Assembly (NCBI GenBank): GCA_902776435.1
Contig: CACYQB010000007.1
Coordinates: 62,001-126,000 of the forward strand
DNA from: an uncultured Bacteroidales bacterium
GTDB lineage: Bacteria > Bacteroidota > Bacteroidia > Bacteroidales > Muribaculaceae
Length of the DNA: 64,000 bases
Direction of reading: 5' to 3'
Positions 15,806 through 25,472 of this stretch are shown one piece after another; position 1 is the stretch's first letter, and each line of letters opens with the position of its first letter. The position numbers and the translations under genes were made by a program. Below the pieces are notes generated by a model. That model saw nothing but the letters and a program-made list of their open reading frames with translations, was not told the DNA's origin and did no database searches.

Positions 15806-17854
15806 TTACTTGAGCAGGCCGATGGAGCGTTTCAGGAAACGATCCAGACCTTCGCCCTTCAACATGCCGTTACTCAACAGGGCAATATCGATGAGCTGGT
15901 GCACACGGCTCTCGCCAGCGGCGTATGCGACAACCATGTTTTCTTTCTTCTTGCGTAACTCATCCAGATGCTTCTCGTTGTCCTCGAGATCCTTTTTCTT
16001 GTCCTCGGGCACACCCTTGTTATCCTTGTCCAGGTCGCGGATGGCATTGACCACGTTCTGGGTCGCGTTGATTTCCTCGTTGACAGGCTTGATTTCGGCA
16101 TCGAGCGCCTTTTCGGCTTCCTCAACGACCTTCTGGATGAGCGGGTGCTTGGTGTTGAGCACCAGGCTATACATGTCGGGCATCTCGCCATAGAAGCTCA
16201 TGCCGGGCTGGAAACGTGCCATGTCCTTCATGCGGCGCATGTACTCGGCCTGGGTAATCACCACGGGCTTGTCGTCGGGCGACATGGCGGCAAAGGTGAT
16301 CATGAACTCGGCCTTCTCGACGGGCGGTATCTGGGACTTGAACAGGGTCTGAGCGATTTCCTGCTGTTCAAGGCTGAACTGAGGCTTGTTCTCGTCCTTC
16401 TTGCGGATAATGTTATCGAGCACATCGCTATCGACGCGGACAAAGCGTATCTTCTCCTGCTTCTGCTCCAGCATACCCACGAACGGGGTGTCCAACTCAC
16501 CGTTCATCATCAGCACGTCATAGCCCTTGTCGGTAGCGGCCTTGATATAGGCATACTGCGCTTCCTTGTCGGTAGCATACAGGCAGATGAGGTTACCGTC
16601 CTTATCAGTCTGCTCGGCCTCGATGAGTTTGCGGTAGTCATCGAGTTTAAAGTACTTGCCGTCGGTGTTCTCGAGCAGGGCAAACTTGAGTCCCGACTCA
16701 CAGAACTTCTCATCGCTCAGCATACCGTACTCGATAAAGATCTTGATGTCGTTCCACTTCTTCTCGAATTCATCGGGTTGATTCTTGGCAATTTCCTCGA
16801 GACGAGCGGCGACCTTCTTGGTAATATAGGTAGAAATCTTCTTCACTGCACGGTCGCTCTGCAGGTAACTGCGAGACACGTTCAGCGGAATGTCGGGGCT
16901 GTCAATGACGCCCTGCAGCAGCATCAGCCAGTCAGGCACAACGCCCTCGACGCTATCGGTGACATAGACCTGATTGCAGTAAAGTTGAATACGGTCCTTG
17001 CGGATGTCCAGGTTGTTCTTGATCTTGGGGAAATAGAGAATACCTGTCAGCGTGAAGGGATAGTCCACGTTAAGGTGGATCCAGAACAGGGGGTCATCCT
17101 GCATCGGCTCGATGGCGTGATAGAACTTGAGGTAGTCCTCATCCTTGAGGTCGGCGGGCATGCGTGACCACAAGGGTTCGACGTCGTTGATGACCTTATC
17201 CTTGTCAGTATCCTGATACTTGCCATCTTTCCACTCCTGCTCCTTGCCGAAGATGATGGGCACGGGCAGGAAGCGGCAATACTTCTTCAACAGGCCCTCA
17301 ATGCGGGCATTCTCGAGAAATTCCTTCTCATCGTCATCAAGGGTGAGGATGATGTCGGTTCCGCGCTCGGCCTTGTCACAGTCATCCATCTCAAATTCGG
17401 GCGAGCCGTCGCAAGACCAATGAACGGCCTTGGCGCCCTCCTGCCAACTCAGCGTGCGGATTTCCACCTTCTTGGCCACCATAAAGGCCGAGTAGAAGCC
17501 CAAGCCGAAATGGCCTATGATTGCATTAGCGTTGTCCTTGTATTTCTCAAGGAACTCCTCGGCTCCCGAGAATGCGATTTGGTTGATGTACTTCTCGATT
17601 TCCTCGGCAGTCATGCCGATACCGCTGTCACTCACGGTCAGCGTTCCGGCCTCTTTGTCCACAGTGATGTTCACACGCAGCCCCTCGGTCGAGCCTTTGA
17701 ATTCACCGGCGCCCGACAGGGTCTTCAGTTTCTGCGTGGCATCAACAGCGTTGCTCACCAGCTCACGCAGGAAAATCTCGTGGTCACTGTACAAAAATTT
17801 CTTGATAACGGGGAAGATGTTGTTCGTCGTTACCCCAATAGTTCCTTTTGGCAT
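15806..17854 (-). CDS. htpG: Molecular chaperone HtpG (bacterial Hsp90)
   Basis: A 682-aa Hsp90 homologue. The N-terminal GHKL ATPase domain shows NAVDA (the ATP Asn), DSGIGM (N2/G1 box) and GHFGLGFYSAF (G2 lid). The middle domain contains a conserved RKDRIQLYCNQVYV-like segment and the catalytic-arm SRSYLQ. The C-terminal dimerisation domain ends GLDRFLKRSIGLLK. It is somewhat longer than the E. coli protein (624 aa), as usual in Bacteroidetes. It is cytoplasmic and assists late folding under stress. The leader has a short heptad repeat, and no heat-shock operator was recognised. Confidence 0.97.
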   Translation of the reverse strand: MPKGTIGVTTNNIFPVIKKFLYSDHEIFLRELVSNAVDATQKLKTLSGAGEFKGSTEGLRVNITVDKEAGTLTVSDSGIGMTAEEIEKYINQIAFSGAEEFLEKYKDNANAIIGHFGLGFYSAFMVAKKVEIRTLSWQEGAKAVHWSCDGSPEFEMDDCDKAERGTDIILTLDDDEKEFLENARIEGLLKKYCRFLPVPIIFGKEQEWKDGKYQDTDKDKVINDVEPLWSRMPADLKDEDYLKFYHAIEPMQDDPLFWIHLNVDYPFTLTGILYFPKIKNNLDIRKDRIQLYCNQVYVTDSVEGVVPDWLMLLQGVIDSPDIPLNVSRSYLQSDRAVKKISTYITKKVAARLEEIAKNQPDEFEKKWNDIKIFIEYGMLSDEKFCESGLKFALLENTDGKYFKLDDYRKLIEAEQTDKDGNLICLYATDKEAQYAYIKAATDKGYDVLMMNGELDTPFVGMLEQKQEKIRFVRVDSDVLDNIIRKKDENKPQFSLEQQEIAQTLFKSQIPPVEKAEFMITFAAMSPDDKPVVITQAEYMRRMKDMARFQPGMSFYGEMPDMYSLVLNTKHPLIQKVVEEAEKALDAEIKPVNEEINATQNVVNAIRDLDKDNKGVPEDKKKDLEDNEKHLDELRKKKENMVVAYAAGESRVHQLIDIALLSNGMLKGEGLDRFLKRSIGLLK

Positions 17855-17865
17855 ATTCTTTTCTT

Positions 17866-17885
17866 TTTAAGTTGTTAGTTCTTAT
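17866..17885. repeat. Short heptad-like repeat upstream of htpG
   Basis: About two and a half units of the 7-bp motif (coding strand AACTAAC, AACTTAA) occur within some 30 nt of the htpG start. It is weaker than the arrays at the kam genes. Confidence 0.4.
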
Positions 17886-17911
17886 CTCATCTGGTTTTCA
17901 ACCAATAATTG

Positions 17912-17939
17912 TGGAGTGAGGTCACTGCCCCACTCCACC
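17912..17939 (-). terminator. Terminator hairpin after the RND efflux operon
   Basis: GTGGAGTG pairs with CACTCCAC, extended by GG/CC. On the minus strand it is followed by AATTATT, so it is a modest intrinsic terminator between the outer membrane factor gene and htpG. Confidence 0.6.
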
Positions 17940-18035
17940 TCAAATAATATGCCATTATATATTAAGGTGACAAATCGTCACCCACAACTGACAGGATTGA
18001 ACCGTCAGCAGGGTCCTATACTGTTAAGAAGAAAT

Positions 18036-19421
18036 CTATCTTGTGGCACCGCCGAGGGCGATGTAAAGTGCGATGAGGCCTTGAGCACCGTTGTACATAT
18101 TAACGGCCTGGTTGAGTTGTGCGTTCAGGAGACGTTCCTGAGCGGTGAGCACTTCCAGGTAACTGGCCTTGCCATTGTCCATGAGCTCATGCGTACCTCT
18201 GTAAGCGAGCTTCAACACCTCCACCTGACGTTCATAAAAGCCATGCTTCTCTATTGCGGCTTGGCAATCGGCCAGAGCCTCATTCACCTCACTGCCGGCT
18301 TCGATGACAGTCTGCACATATTGGTTGATCAAGTCCTCCTGATTGAGCTGGTTGATTTTCAGGTTAGCTTTCAGTTTGCCCTGAGCGTAGATGGGCTGCG
18401 TCAGCGATGCCACTGCATTGAGCAGAATCTTCCCGGGATTTACCACTACCGAGCCGGCATTATTGGTCCACCCGGCCAGCCCCTGCAGGGAGATGGAGGG
18501 AAAGAAAGCGGCGCGGGCTGTCTGCGTGTCATAGAACGCTTCCTCCATGGCCAGGTCAGCCAACTGGACGTCAGGACGGTTCCGTAACAACTGCGCCGAG
18601 ATACCGACACTGAAGTGGCGGGGCAACGGATAGATTCCCAAGTGGCTTCGCTCGATGGTCTGCGGCGTTATAGCCAACAGGCTGCAGATGGCATTCTCCA
18701 CCTGACGGATATTGCGGCGCGTGTCCACAATCGACGTTTTCACGTCAAGGTAGGATGCCTCCATCTGGTTGACGGCGGTGGAATAGGACTTACCGTTCTC
18801 CCACAGTATCTTTTGTGTCTCAAGTGAGATGTTCCACAGGCTATCGGTCGCCAAGAGGATTTCCAGCTGATGGTCGAGAAGGAGCAAGGTGCTGTACTGC
18901 TGAGCCACGGCTGAGATGATATTGGCACGGACGGCATGCTCTCCGATTTGGGCCTGCTTGAGCACCGCTTCAGACTTGCGTTTCTTACTCTTGATGGAGC
19001 CGAATGCGTCAATATCCCAATTGACCTGCAGCGGCAGGTTGTAGGTCTTGCTTGCCGCACTGCCCCCATAAGAAGCGATAGAGCCCGAAGGCGAGAACAT
19101 CACCGACGGGAAAAAAGCCTGCTTAGCAGCAGCAAGCGAAGCTTCGGACTGCTGAATGGCGATACGTGCCGATTTGATGTCGGTATTGCGCACGAGGGCG
19201 GTATCGATGAGGCGTTGTAGCAACGGATCGGTAAAGAACTCACGCCACGACAGATTGACCATCGAGGTGCTGTCAGCCGTTTGGCCAATTCCTGCGCCGA
19301 ACACGTCGGCAGGGATTGTCGCCTGGGACTGATACTTGCTGTGTAAACTCTTGATGGTGTCGCAACCCGCAAGAGACAGGACCGCAACACAGATGAGCAT
19401 TATCTTGAATGATGTCTTCAT
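18036..19421 (-). CDS. RND efflux outer membrane factor (TolC/OprM-type lipoprotein)
   Basis: A 461-aa outer membrane channel protein with a lipoprotein signal (lipobox LAGC, about residue 17). It contains two OEP repeats with typical segments: RNTDIKSARIAIQQSEASL in the first, and RPDVQLADLAMEEAFYDTQ and SLQGLAGW in the second. The trimeric family forms the exit duct of tripartite pumps. The ATG at 19421 is chosen because it gives the lipobox signal and lies 7 nt after the RND transporter stop. The open frame upstream, to 19622, overlaps that gene. It is the last gene of the operon. Confidence 0.92.
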   Translation of the reverse strand: MKTSFKIMLICVAVLSLAGCDTIKSLHSKYQSQATIPADVFGAGIGQTADSTSMVNLSWREFFTDPLLQRLIDTALVRNTDIKSARIAIQQSEASLAAAKQAFFPSVMFSPSGSIASYGGSAASKTYNLPLQVNWDIDAFGSIKSKKRKSEAVLKQAQIGEHAVRANIISAVAQQYSTLLLLDHQLEILLATDSLWNISLETQKILWENGKSYSTAVNQMEASYLDVKTSIVDTRRNIRQVENAICSLLAITPQTIERSHLGIYPLPRHFSVGISAQLLRNRPDVQLADLAMEEAFYDTQTARAAFFPSISLQGLAGWTNNAGSVVVNPGKILLNAVASLTQPIYAQGKLKANLKINQLNQEDLINQYVQTVIEAGSEVNEALADCQAAIEKHGFYERQVEVLKLAYRGTHELMDNGKASYLEVLTAQERLLNAQLNQAVNMYNGAQGLIALYIALGGATR

Positions 19422-19428
19422 AGCTTTT

Positions 19429-22400
19429 TCAGTTTTTAATTGCCTGGTCGTTGGTTTCAGATACGACATCCTGTTCAACAGTTGTGCCTTGGAATTTCTC
19501 GTGCATCCGCTGGAAGAACATAAAGAACACGGGCACCACATAGACCAAGGCAAGCGTACCCACTGCCATACCAGCGGTGACACCCAGAGCGAGCACACGG
19601 TTACCATTGGCTCCCGCACCACCAGCGATGATGAGCGGAATCATACCCGCAATCATCGTGACGACGGTCATCAGGATGGGACGCAGACGCTCCTCACAGG
19701 CGGCAAAGGCTGCATCGCGGATGCTCAAGCCCTGGGCACGACGTTCGGAGGCAAACTCAGTGATAAGGATGGCTGTCTTGGCCAACAGACCAATCAACAT
19801 GATGACACCCGTCTGCAGATAGATGTTATTCTCCATGCCCGGCAACTGGAGCAGCGATACCAGCCAGATGGCACCGAACGAACCCATCAGTCCGAAGGGC
19901 ACACTGAGCAGCACGGCCATAGGAGTGAACCACGAGTTGTATAACGAAGCCAGGATAAGGTAGATGAGAATGACGCAGATGACATAAATCAGTGCCGTAG
20001 CGTTGGAACCCGATGTCTCCTCCACCTCACGCGACATGCCGCCGTACTCATAGGAGTATCCATTGGGCATTACTTCCTTGAACACCTCGGCGATGGCCTC
20101 GTGGGCATCGCCCTCAGAGTATCCATTGGCGGCCATCACAGCGCAAGTGATGCTCGGGAACAGGTTGAAATGATCGACCGAAGCCGAGCCGACAATTTCT
20201 TTCAAGGTGACAAACTCGGAAATCGGTGCCATCTTTCCCCCTTGCACGCGAACGAAGATGTTGTTGAGCGACGAGGGGTCAAGACGATATTCCGGGGCGG
20301 CGTTGGCCATGATGCGGTACACCTTACCAAATTGGTTGAAGTTGCCCACATAGGCGCCGCCACAATAGGCACCCATCGTGTTTAGCACCGCAGCGGGCGT
20401 CACACCTGAACGGTCGCACTGCGTCGCATCGATATTGACCTGATACTTCGGGAAACGTTCCGAGTAGGTGGACATCGCCATCATGATTTCAGGACGTTCA
20501 TTCAGTTTGGCCAGGAACTTGTTTGCATCCACATTGAACTCCGACATGGAACGGTCCTGCATATCCTGCAGCACCAGGTTCACGCTGTTGTTTGAACCGT
20601 AACCCGGCACTTGAGGCATCTGGAAGGGGATGACCAACGCATTCTTGATGTCCTTGCAATCCATGGCGAAGCGACCATAAACCAACATGATATTGTGATT
20701 CATACCGGGACGATCGTCCCAATTCTTCAGGCGGATGATGAGCGTGGCGTAGCAACTGCTCGAGCGTCCAGACATAATACCGTAGCCACTTACTACAGCA
20801 TAGTTCTCCAGTTCGGGAATCTTCTTCACCTTCTCCTCCACTTTCTTGACAATCTCCTGTGTCTCATGCAGGGTGCAACCTTCAGGGGCACGCACCTCGG
20901 CGAAGAACACGCCCTGGTCCTCTTGAGGAACGAGGCCCGAAGGCAGACTGCGCATGAAGAACACCAGCAATACTGCTGCAACAGCAAGTAACGCCCATGC
21001 CAATTTCGGACGCTTAATGAAACCGCTGATGCTTTTCTTGTACTTCTTGAGGATGGCATTGTAGCTGGCGGTGTAGGCCTTGGTGACGTAATAGTTCAGG
21101 TTCTTTTTCTCCTTATTGCCCTTAGAGTAACGCATCATGATGGCGCAGAGCGCTGGACACAACGTCAGGGCCGAAATACACGATAGGCCCACAGCCGAGG
21201 CCAGCGTGACACCAAACTGGGTGAAGAACGAACCCGATGTGCCTGGCATGAAGGCCACAGGGATAAACACGGCCATAAATACCAAGGTACACGAGATAAC
21301 GGCTATCGACACGTCGCTCATCGCCTCACGGGTGGCACGACGGGCATCAGTGATGCCGCCTTCCATTTTAGCCATGACCGCCTCAACGACGACAATGGCA
21401 TCATCCACCACGGTACCGATGGCCAGCACCAGTGCAAATAGTGTCAGGATGTTGAGCGAGAAGCCTGCGAGCGACACAATGGCGAACGTGCCCAAGAGCG
21501 ACACGATGATCGACAACGAGGGAATAACCGTCGCCTTGAAGTTCTGCAGGAAGAAGTAAACCACGAGAATCACCAGGATGATGGCGATGACAAGGGTCTC
21601 CACCACGTTGTGGATGGCGGCAAAAAGGAAGTCGTCGCTGGTCTCCAGAATCTCAAACTCAAGACCGGCGGGCATCGTCGGCTTCAACTCCTCGTAGAGT
21701 TTGGCAATGCGGGCATTCACTTCGGTAGCGTTAGCTCCTGGAGCCTGGAAGACCATGTAAATGGTACCCGGTTGGCCATCAATATTGGACGTGAAGCTGT
21801 AGCTCATGGCTCCAATCTCCACCTCGGCCACATCTCTCAAGTGCAACAAGTGACCGCCTTCGCTGGAGCGGAGCACAATATCGTTGAACTCCTCGACAGT
21901 CTTCAGTGTACCCTTATATTCCAGCGAGTACTGATAAGCATTTTCGGACTGCTCGCCCAGTGAACCCGTGGCAGCGACGAAACTCTGTCCGCCAATAGCA
22001 GCGAACACATCGTTAGGTTCCAGTCCATACTGTGCCATCACATCGGGTTTCAGCCAAATACGCAGGGCGTAGGTATTACCCAGTGAAATCACGTCACCCA
22101 CGCCAGTGATACGCGTCAGTCGGGGCTTGATGTTGATATCGATATAGTTGGCGATAAAGTCGGTATCGTACTTGCCGTCCACACTCTTCAGTGCGCCGAT
22201 GTGCAGGATATTACTCTGTTGTTTCATCACCTGCACACCCACCTTGGTAACCTCTGACGGCAGCAGGGCTGTGGCACGGCTGACGCGGTTCTGCACGTTC
22301 ACGGCTGCCAGGTCGGGGTCGGTACCTTGCTCGAAAAACACTTGAATCGAGACATCGCCCGATGACGATGCCGAACTGGTGATATAGGTCATTCCCGGCA

Positions 22401-22617
22401 CACCGTTGATATTCTCCTCAAGGGGCTGAACCACAGCCTTCATGATGGTGTTAGCATCAGCACCGGTATAGGAGGTCGAGACACGCACCGTGGGCGGAGC
22501 AATGTTCGGGTACTGCTCGATGGGCAGTGTGCTCATGCAAATAACGCCCACCAGCGTGATGACTATCGCTATCGCGCAAGCCATCACGTATCGGTTGATG
22601 AAGATGTTATTCTTCAT
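19429..22617 (-). CDS. RND multidrug efflux transporter, AcrB/HAE1 type
   Basis: A 1062-aa inner membrane proton antiporter with twelve expected helices and two large periplasmic loops. The N-terminus (IFINRYVMACAIAIVI) and PIEQYPNIAPPTV match hydrophobe-amphiphile efflux pumps, not heavy-metal pumps. The proton-relay pair of TM4 is present as DD in GTVVDDAIVVVEAV. The C-terminal GVIMLIGLLAKTAILITEFA is also typical. It lies between the fusion protein and outer membrane factor genes with gaps of 5 and 7 nt, so the operon encodes a full pump. Exported substrates (bile salts, antibiotics, dyes) cannot be predicted. No local repressor gene is present. Confidence 0.95.
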   Translation of the reverse strand: MKNNIFINRYVMACAIAIVITLVGVICMSTLPIEQYPNIAPPTVRVSTSYTGADANTIMKAVVQPLEENINGVPGMTYITSSASSSGDVSIQVFFEQGTDPDLAAVNVQNRVSRATALLPSEVTKVGVQVMKQQSNILHIGALKSVDGKYDTDFIANYIDINIKPRLTRITGVGDVISLGNTYALRIWLKPDVMAQYGLEPNDVFAAIGGQSFVAATGSLGEQSENAYQYSLEYKGTLKTVEEFNDIVLRSSEGGHLLHLRDVAEVEIGAMSYSFTSNIDGQPGTIYMVFQAPGANATEVNARIAKLYEELKPTMPAGLEFEILETSDDFLFAAIHNVVETLVIAIILVILVVYFFLQNFKATVIPSLSIIVSLLGTFAIVSLAGFSLNILTLFALVLAIGTVVDDAIVVVEAVMAKMEGGITDARRATREAMSDVSIAVISCTLVFMAVFIPVAFMPGTSGSFFTQFGVTLASAVGLSCISALTLCPALCAIMMRYSKGNKEKKNLNYYVTKAYTASYNAILKKYKKSISGFIKRPKLAWALLAVAAVLLVFFMRSLPSGLVPQEDQGVFFAEVRAPEGCTLHETQEIVKKVEEKVKKIPELENYAVVSGYGIMSGRSSSCYATLIIRLKNWDDRPGMNHNIMLVYGRFAMDCKDIKNALVIPFQMPQVPGYGSNNSVNLVLQDMQDRSMSEFNVDANKFLAKLNERPEIMMAMSTYSERFPKYQVNIDATQCDRSGVTPAAVLNTMGAYCGGAYVGNFNQFGKVYRIMANAAPEYRLDPSSLNNIFVRVQGGKMAPISEFVTLKEIVGSASVDHFNLFPSITCAVMAANGYSEGDAHEAIAEVFKEVMPNGYSYEYGGMSREVEETSGSNATALIYVICVILIYLILASLYNSWFTPMAVLLSVPFGLMGSFGAIWLVSLLQLPGMENNIYLQTGVIMLIGLLAKTAILITEFASERRAQGLSIRDAAFAACEERLRPILMTVVTMIAGMIPLIIAGGAGANGNRVLALGVTAGMAVGTLALVYVVPVFFMFFQRMHEKFQGTTVEQDVVSETNDQAIKN

Positions 22618-22622
22618 AGTGT

Positions 22623-23804
22623 TCAGTCTTTCTTTTTAGCTTCGGTCGGGAACAGGACGCGTTGTCCTTCCTGCACATTGTTGGCGCCAACAGTCACGAT
22701 GCGGTCTCCAACATTCAGACCCTCGGTCACAATAAAGTCCTTACCGTTGCCAATATCGGCAATCATCACAGTAACGGCGGTTGCCGTGCTGTCTGCCTTC
22801 ACTTTATAGACCAGGGACTTGTCTTGCAGACGCACGACTGCCGTCTGGGGAATCACCATCACATCCTGTAGGCTATATGGCACTACCACAGTGCCCTGAA
22901 TACCAGAGTACAGGACACCATCGGGGTTGGGGAAAGTGGCTTTGCAAGCCAGCGAACCGGTTGTAGCGTTCACCACGCCTGTCACTGAGGAGATGCGCCC
23001 CTTGATGGGATACTCGGTACCGTTCTTCATGATGAACGTCGCGGCGGGCAGGTTGGCAAGGTTTTTGGTCTTGTCAGTCTGGGTGTAGCCCGACGACATT
23101 CCTTCCTCGAGAACTGACTCGGAAATCGAGAACTCTGCCTCCATCTTCTGGTTGCCGCTGACGACGGTCAGTTGAGTCATCGGACTCACCTGGTCACCCG
23201 CATAGACAGTAATCTCACCGATAACGCCTGCCACTGGTGACTTAATCGTGCAGAAGCCAAGGTTGACCTTGGCGTGATTCACGGCTGCCTGAGCCTGGCT
23301 GACCGATGCCTTTGCCTGGCTGACAGTAGCTTGAGCCTGCTTGTAGGTGTTCAATGAACTCTCCAGCATATAATTGCTCACAATCTGCTTGTCGTACAGG
23401 TTCTTGTTGCTCTCGTACTCCAGCTTGGCACTGTTGGCCTGGGATATGGCAGCCTGCAGATTGGCATTGGCGGCCTGCAGATTGGCTCTAGCCGATTCCA
23501 ACTCGTGCTGGGCATTGCGTGAGTCAATGACAAAAAGCGTTTGACCTTTGCTCACTTGCTGACCTTCGGTCACATAGATTTTCATCAACTGACCGCTCAC
23601 TTGTGGCGTGATGGTCACATCAGCCTGACCTTTCATCTTGGCACTGAATTTCACGGGCACCTCAATATCAGACTTTTGCATCGTCATTGTTTCAAAAGAC
23701 GATTGAGTCTCCTTGGGCATGTCAAGCTTACATGAGAAAAACAGGGCAGCCATAGCAAAGCCACATGCCATAAATGCCATCTTCATAATTTTCATTGTCT
23801 TCAT
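22623..23804 (-). CDS. RND efflux periplasmic adaptor (membrane fusion lipoprotein)
   Basis: A 393-aa AcrA/MexA-type lipoprotein with lipobox FFSC (about residue 25). It has a lipoyl half-motif (GQLMKIYVTEGQQVSKGQTLF), an Ala/Gln-rich alpha-hairpin (about 100-175), the second lipoyl half (IKSPVAGVIGEITVYAGDQV) and a beta-barrel. The ATG at 23804 gives a clean signal peptide. An in-frame extension to 23906 has none. First gene of the pump operon. The A/T-rich region 23805-23931 shows no clear promoter consensus. Confidence 0.92.
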   Translation of the reverse strand: MKTMKIMKMAFMACGFAMAALFFSCKLDMPKETQSSFETMTMQKSDIEVPVKFSAKMKGQADVTITPQVSGQLMKIYVTEGQQVSKGQTLFVIDSRNAQHELESARANLQAANANLQAAISQANSAKLEYESNKNLYDKQIVSNYMLESSLNTYKQAQATVSQAKASVSQAQAAVNHAKVNLGFCTIKSPVAGVIGEITVYAGDQVSPMTQLTVVSGNQKMEAEFSISESVLEEGMSSGYTQTDKTKNLANLPAATFIMKNGTEYPIKGRISSVTGVVNATTGSLACKATFPNPDGVLYSGIQGTVVVPYSLQDVMVIPQTAVVRLQDKSLVYKVKADSTATAVTVMIADIGNGKDFIVTEGLNVGDRIVTVGANNVQEGQRVLFPTEAKKKD

Positions 23805-23931
23805 TACTATGTGCGGTTTGACATTAATTATTTTAATTATTGCACAAATTTCGCATATTTTCTTTAAATGCACAATATATGTCTTTAAAAAATGCCGATA
23901 TGGCATATTTTCAGAGAAAATGACACAATAA

Positions 23932-24159
23932 TCAATCAGTTACAAGGCGGACGTAGCCGTAGAAGCCTTCCTCGCGATTGATAACACTATAGTGCGTCGG
24001 TTCGTCAATCACATCGCTACCACCGAGGTCAATGGCTTGCATGAGGCTATCTTTCAACTCGTCAAATTTTTCCCTAGCCTGCTGCTCATCTGTGCAGTTA
24101 TACACGTCGCTCATCGCGCCGTCCTCGGTCTGATATTCAAAAACCACCCTATATCTCAT
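23932..24159 (-). CDS. Small protein of unknown function downstream of rfbB
   Basis: A 75-aa acidic protein with no signal peptide, membrane segment or motif I recognise. It starts with a strand-like MRYRVVFEYQTEDG. It then has a helix-rich middle (EQQAREKFDELKDSLMQAID) and ends FYGYVRLVTD, suggesting a small alpha/beta fold. It lies 22 nt after the dTDP-glucose dehydratase stop on the same strand, so it may be cotranscribed. Codon use resembles its neighbours, supporting a real gene. No function is proposed. Confidence 0.6.
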   Translation of the reverse strand: MRYRVVFEYQTEDGAMSDVYNCTDEQQAREKFDELKDSLMQAIDLGGSDVIDEPTHYSVINREEGFYGYVRLVTD

Positions 24160-24181
24160 AACTCTTTTGATATAGGCCTTA

Positions 24182-25381
24182 TTACCGGTTGCCGTACATC
24201 TCTTCGTAGTAGCGCTGGTAGTCGCCGCTGGTGACGCTGGCTACCCACGGCTGGTGATCAAGGTTCCAGCGGATGGTCTTTTCAATGCCCTCGGTGAAGG
24301 GGGTCTCAGGGTACCAACCGAGTTCACGGGCAATCTTGCTGGGGTCGATGGCATAACGCATGTCGTGGCCGGGGCGATCGGTGACAAACTCAATGAGGTC
24401 GTTGTTAATGACATCGAGGTCACACTTGAGCAACTGCTGGTACTCGGGCTCTTCGCGCATGATGCGGGCGATAATGGCGATGACCTGCTTGACAATGTTA
24501 ATGTTGCTCTCCTCATTGAAGCCGCCGATGTTATATACCTCGCCCACAGTGCCCTGACGCAGCACCAGGTCGATTCCCTTGCAATGGTCCTCGACGTAGA
24601 GCCAGTCACGCACGTTCTCGCCCTTGCCATATACGGGCAGTTTCTTGCCTTCGAGGATGTTTTTGATAATCAGCGGGATGAGTTTCTCGGGGAAATGATA
24701 GGGGCCGTAGTTATTGCTGCAACGGGTGATGTTGACAGGCAGGCCGTAGGTCTCGTGATAGGCCATCGTAATCAGGTCGGCGCTGGTCTTACTGGCCGAA
24801 TAGGGCGAACGCGGAGCCAGCGGGGTATCCTCGGTGAAGAAATGGCGACCATAAGTCTTGAGGTCGGTACGGCCCTGGATGACCTCGCGCACATCGTCGC
24901 TCACCTCAAGGGGTTGGGGGGCGTCAAAGTCCTTGCTCAGCGAGCCATAGACCTCATCGGTCGAGATTTGCAAGTATTTTTTCCCTGGCGCATAGGTATT
25001 GCGCCCCTGCGCATCCTTGCCCGTAAACCAGGCATCACGGGCACAGTCAAGCATATTCTGGGTGCCCAAGATATTTGTCTCGAGGAAGAGGCGCGGATTG
25101 GTGATGCTGCGGTCCACGTGGCTTTCGGCGGCAAAGTTGACGATATAGTCCACGTCATAGTCCCGCATGATGTCTTGAACCAGTTCACGGTCACCCACGT
25201 CTCCCCGGATGAAGGTCACATTAGAGCGTTCTATCTCGTCCTTGATGGAGGCGAGGTTACCGGCATAGGTCAAAGCATCAAGGATGATGACTTCTATATT
25301 GTCGCCATACTTATTCAGAATGTATTTCACAAAGTTCGAGCCAATAAAACCAGCGGCTCCAGTAACGAGATATGTCTTCAT
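24182..25381 (-). CDS. rfbB: dTDP-glucose 4,6-dehydratase
   Basis: A 399-aa extended short-chain dehydrogenase. It has the NAD motif GAAGFIGSNF at the N-terminus, the catalytic STDEVYG (Thr/Asp/Glu of the dehydratase) and the YSASK catalytic Tyr/Lys pair. RCSNNYGPYHFPEKLIPL is diagnostic for the RmlB branch. It makes dTDP-4-keto-6-deoxyglucose for cell-surface sugars. The other rml genes are not next to it, so it must work with enzymes encoded elsewhere. The ATG at 25381 places the nucleotide motif at the usual distance. The frame upstream to 25687 overlaps the divergent gene and is not part of it. Confidence 0.95.
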   Translation of the reverse strand: MKTYLVTGAAGFIGSNFVKYILNKYGDNIEVIILDALTYAGNLASIKDEIERSNVTFIRGDVGDRELVQDIMRDYDVDYIVNFAAESHVDRSITNPRLFLETNILGTQNMLDCARDAWFTGKDAQGRNTYAPGKKYLQISTDEVYGSLSKDFDAPQPLEVSDDVREVIQGRTDLKTYGRHFFTEDTPLAPRSPYSASKTSADLITMAYHETYGLPVNITRCSNNYGPYHFPEKLIPLIIKNILEGKKLPVYGKGENVRDWLYVEDHCKGIDLVLRQGTVGEVYNIGGFNEESNINIVKQVIAIIARIMREEPEYQQLLKCDLDVINNDLIEFVTDRPGHDMRYAIDPSKIARELGWYPETPFTEGIEKTIRWNLDHQPWVASVTSGDYQRYYEEMYGNR

Positions 25382-25407
25382 TGTTTCTATAGGTTTTGTT
25401 AATTTGG

Positions 25408-25415
25408 CAAAGTTA
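25408..25415 (-). promoter_or_regulatory. -7 box of rfbB
   Basis: Minus-strand TAACTTTG 26 nt upstream of the rfbB ATG. The divergent patatin promoter box at 25439 lies only 23 bp away. Confidence 0.55.
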
Positions 25416-25438
25416 GCAAAAAACAAGAAAAAAACTAT

Positions 25439-25446
25439 TAACTTTG
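25439..25446 (+). promoter_or_regulatory. -7 box of the patatin-like gene
   Basis: TAACTTTG, 26 nt upstream of the ATG at 25473. No -33 element of good quality was seen. Confidence 0.55.
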
Positions 25447-25472
25447 CAGAAAAAAGAAAAATAACATAGCCT

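Noticed and set aside
19422-19622. N-terminal extension of the outer membrane factor
   Set aside because: It overlaps the RND transporter gene. The ATG at 19421 gives a proper lipobox signal.
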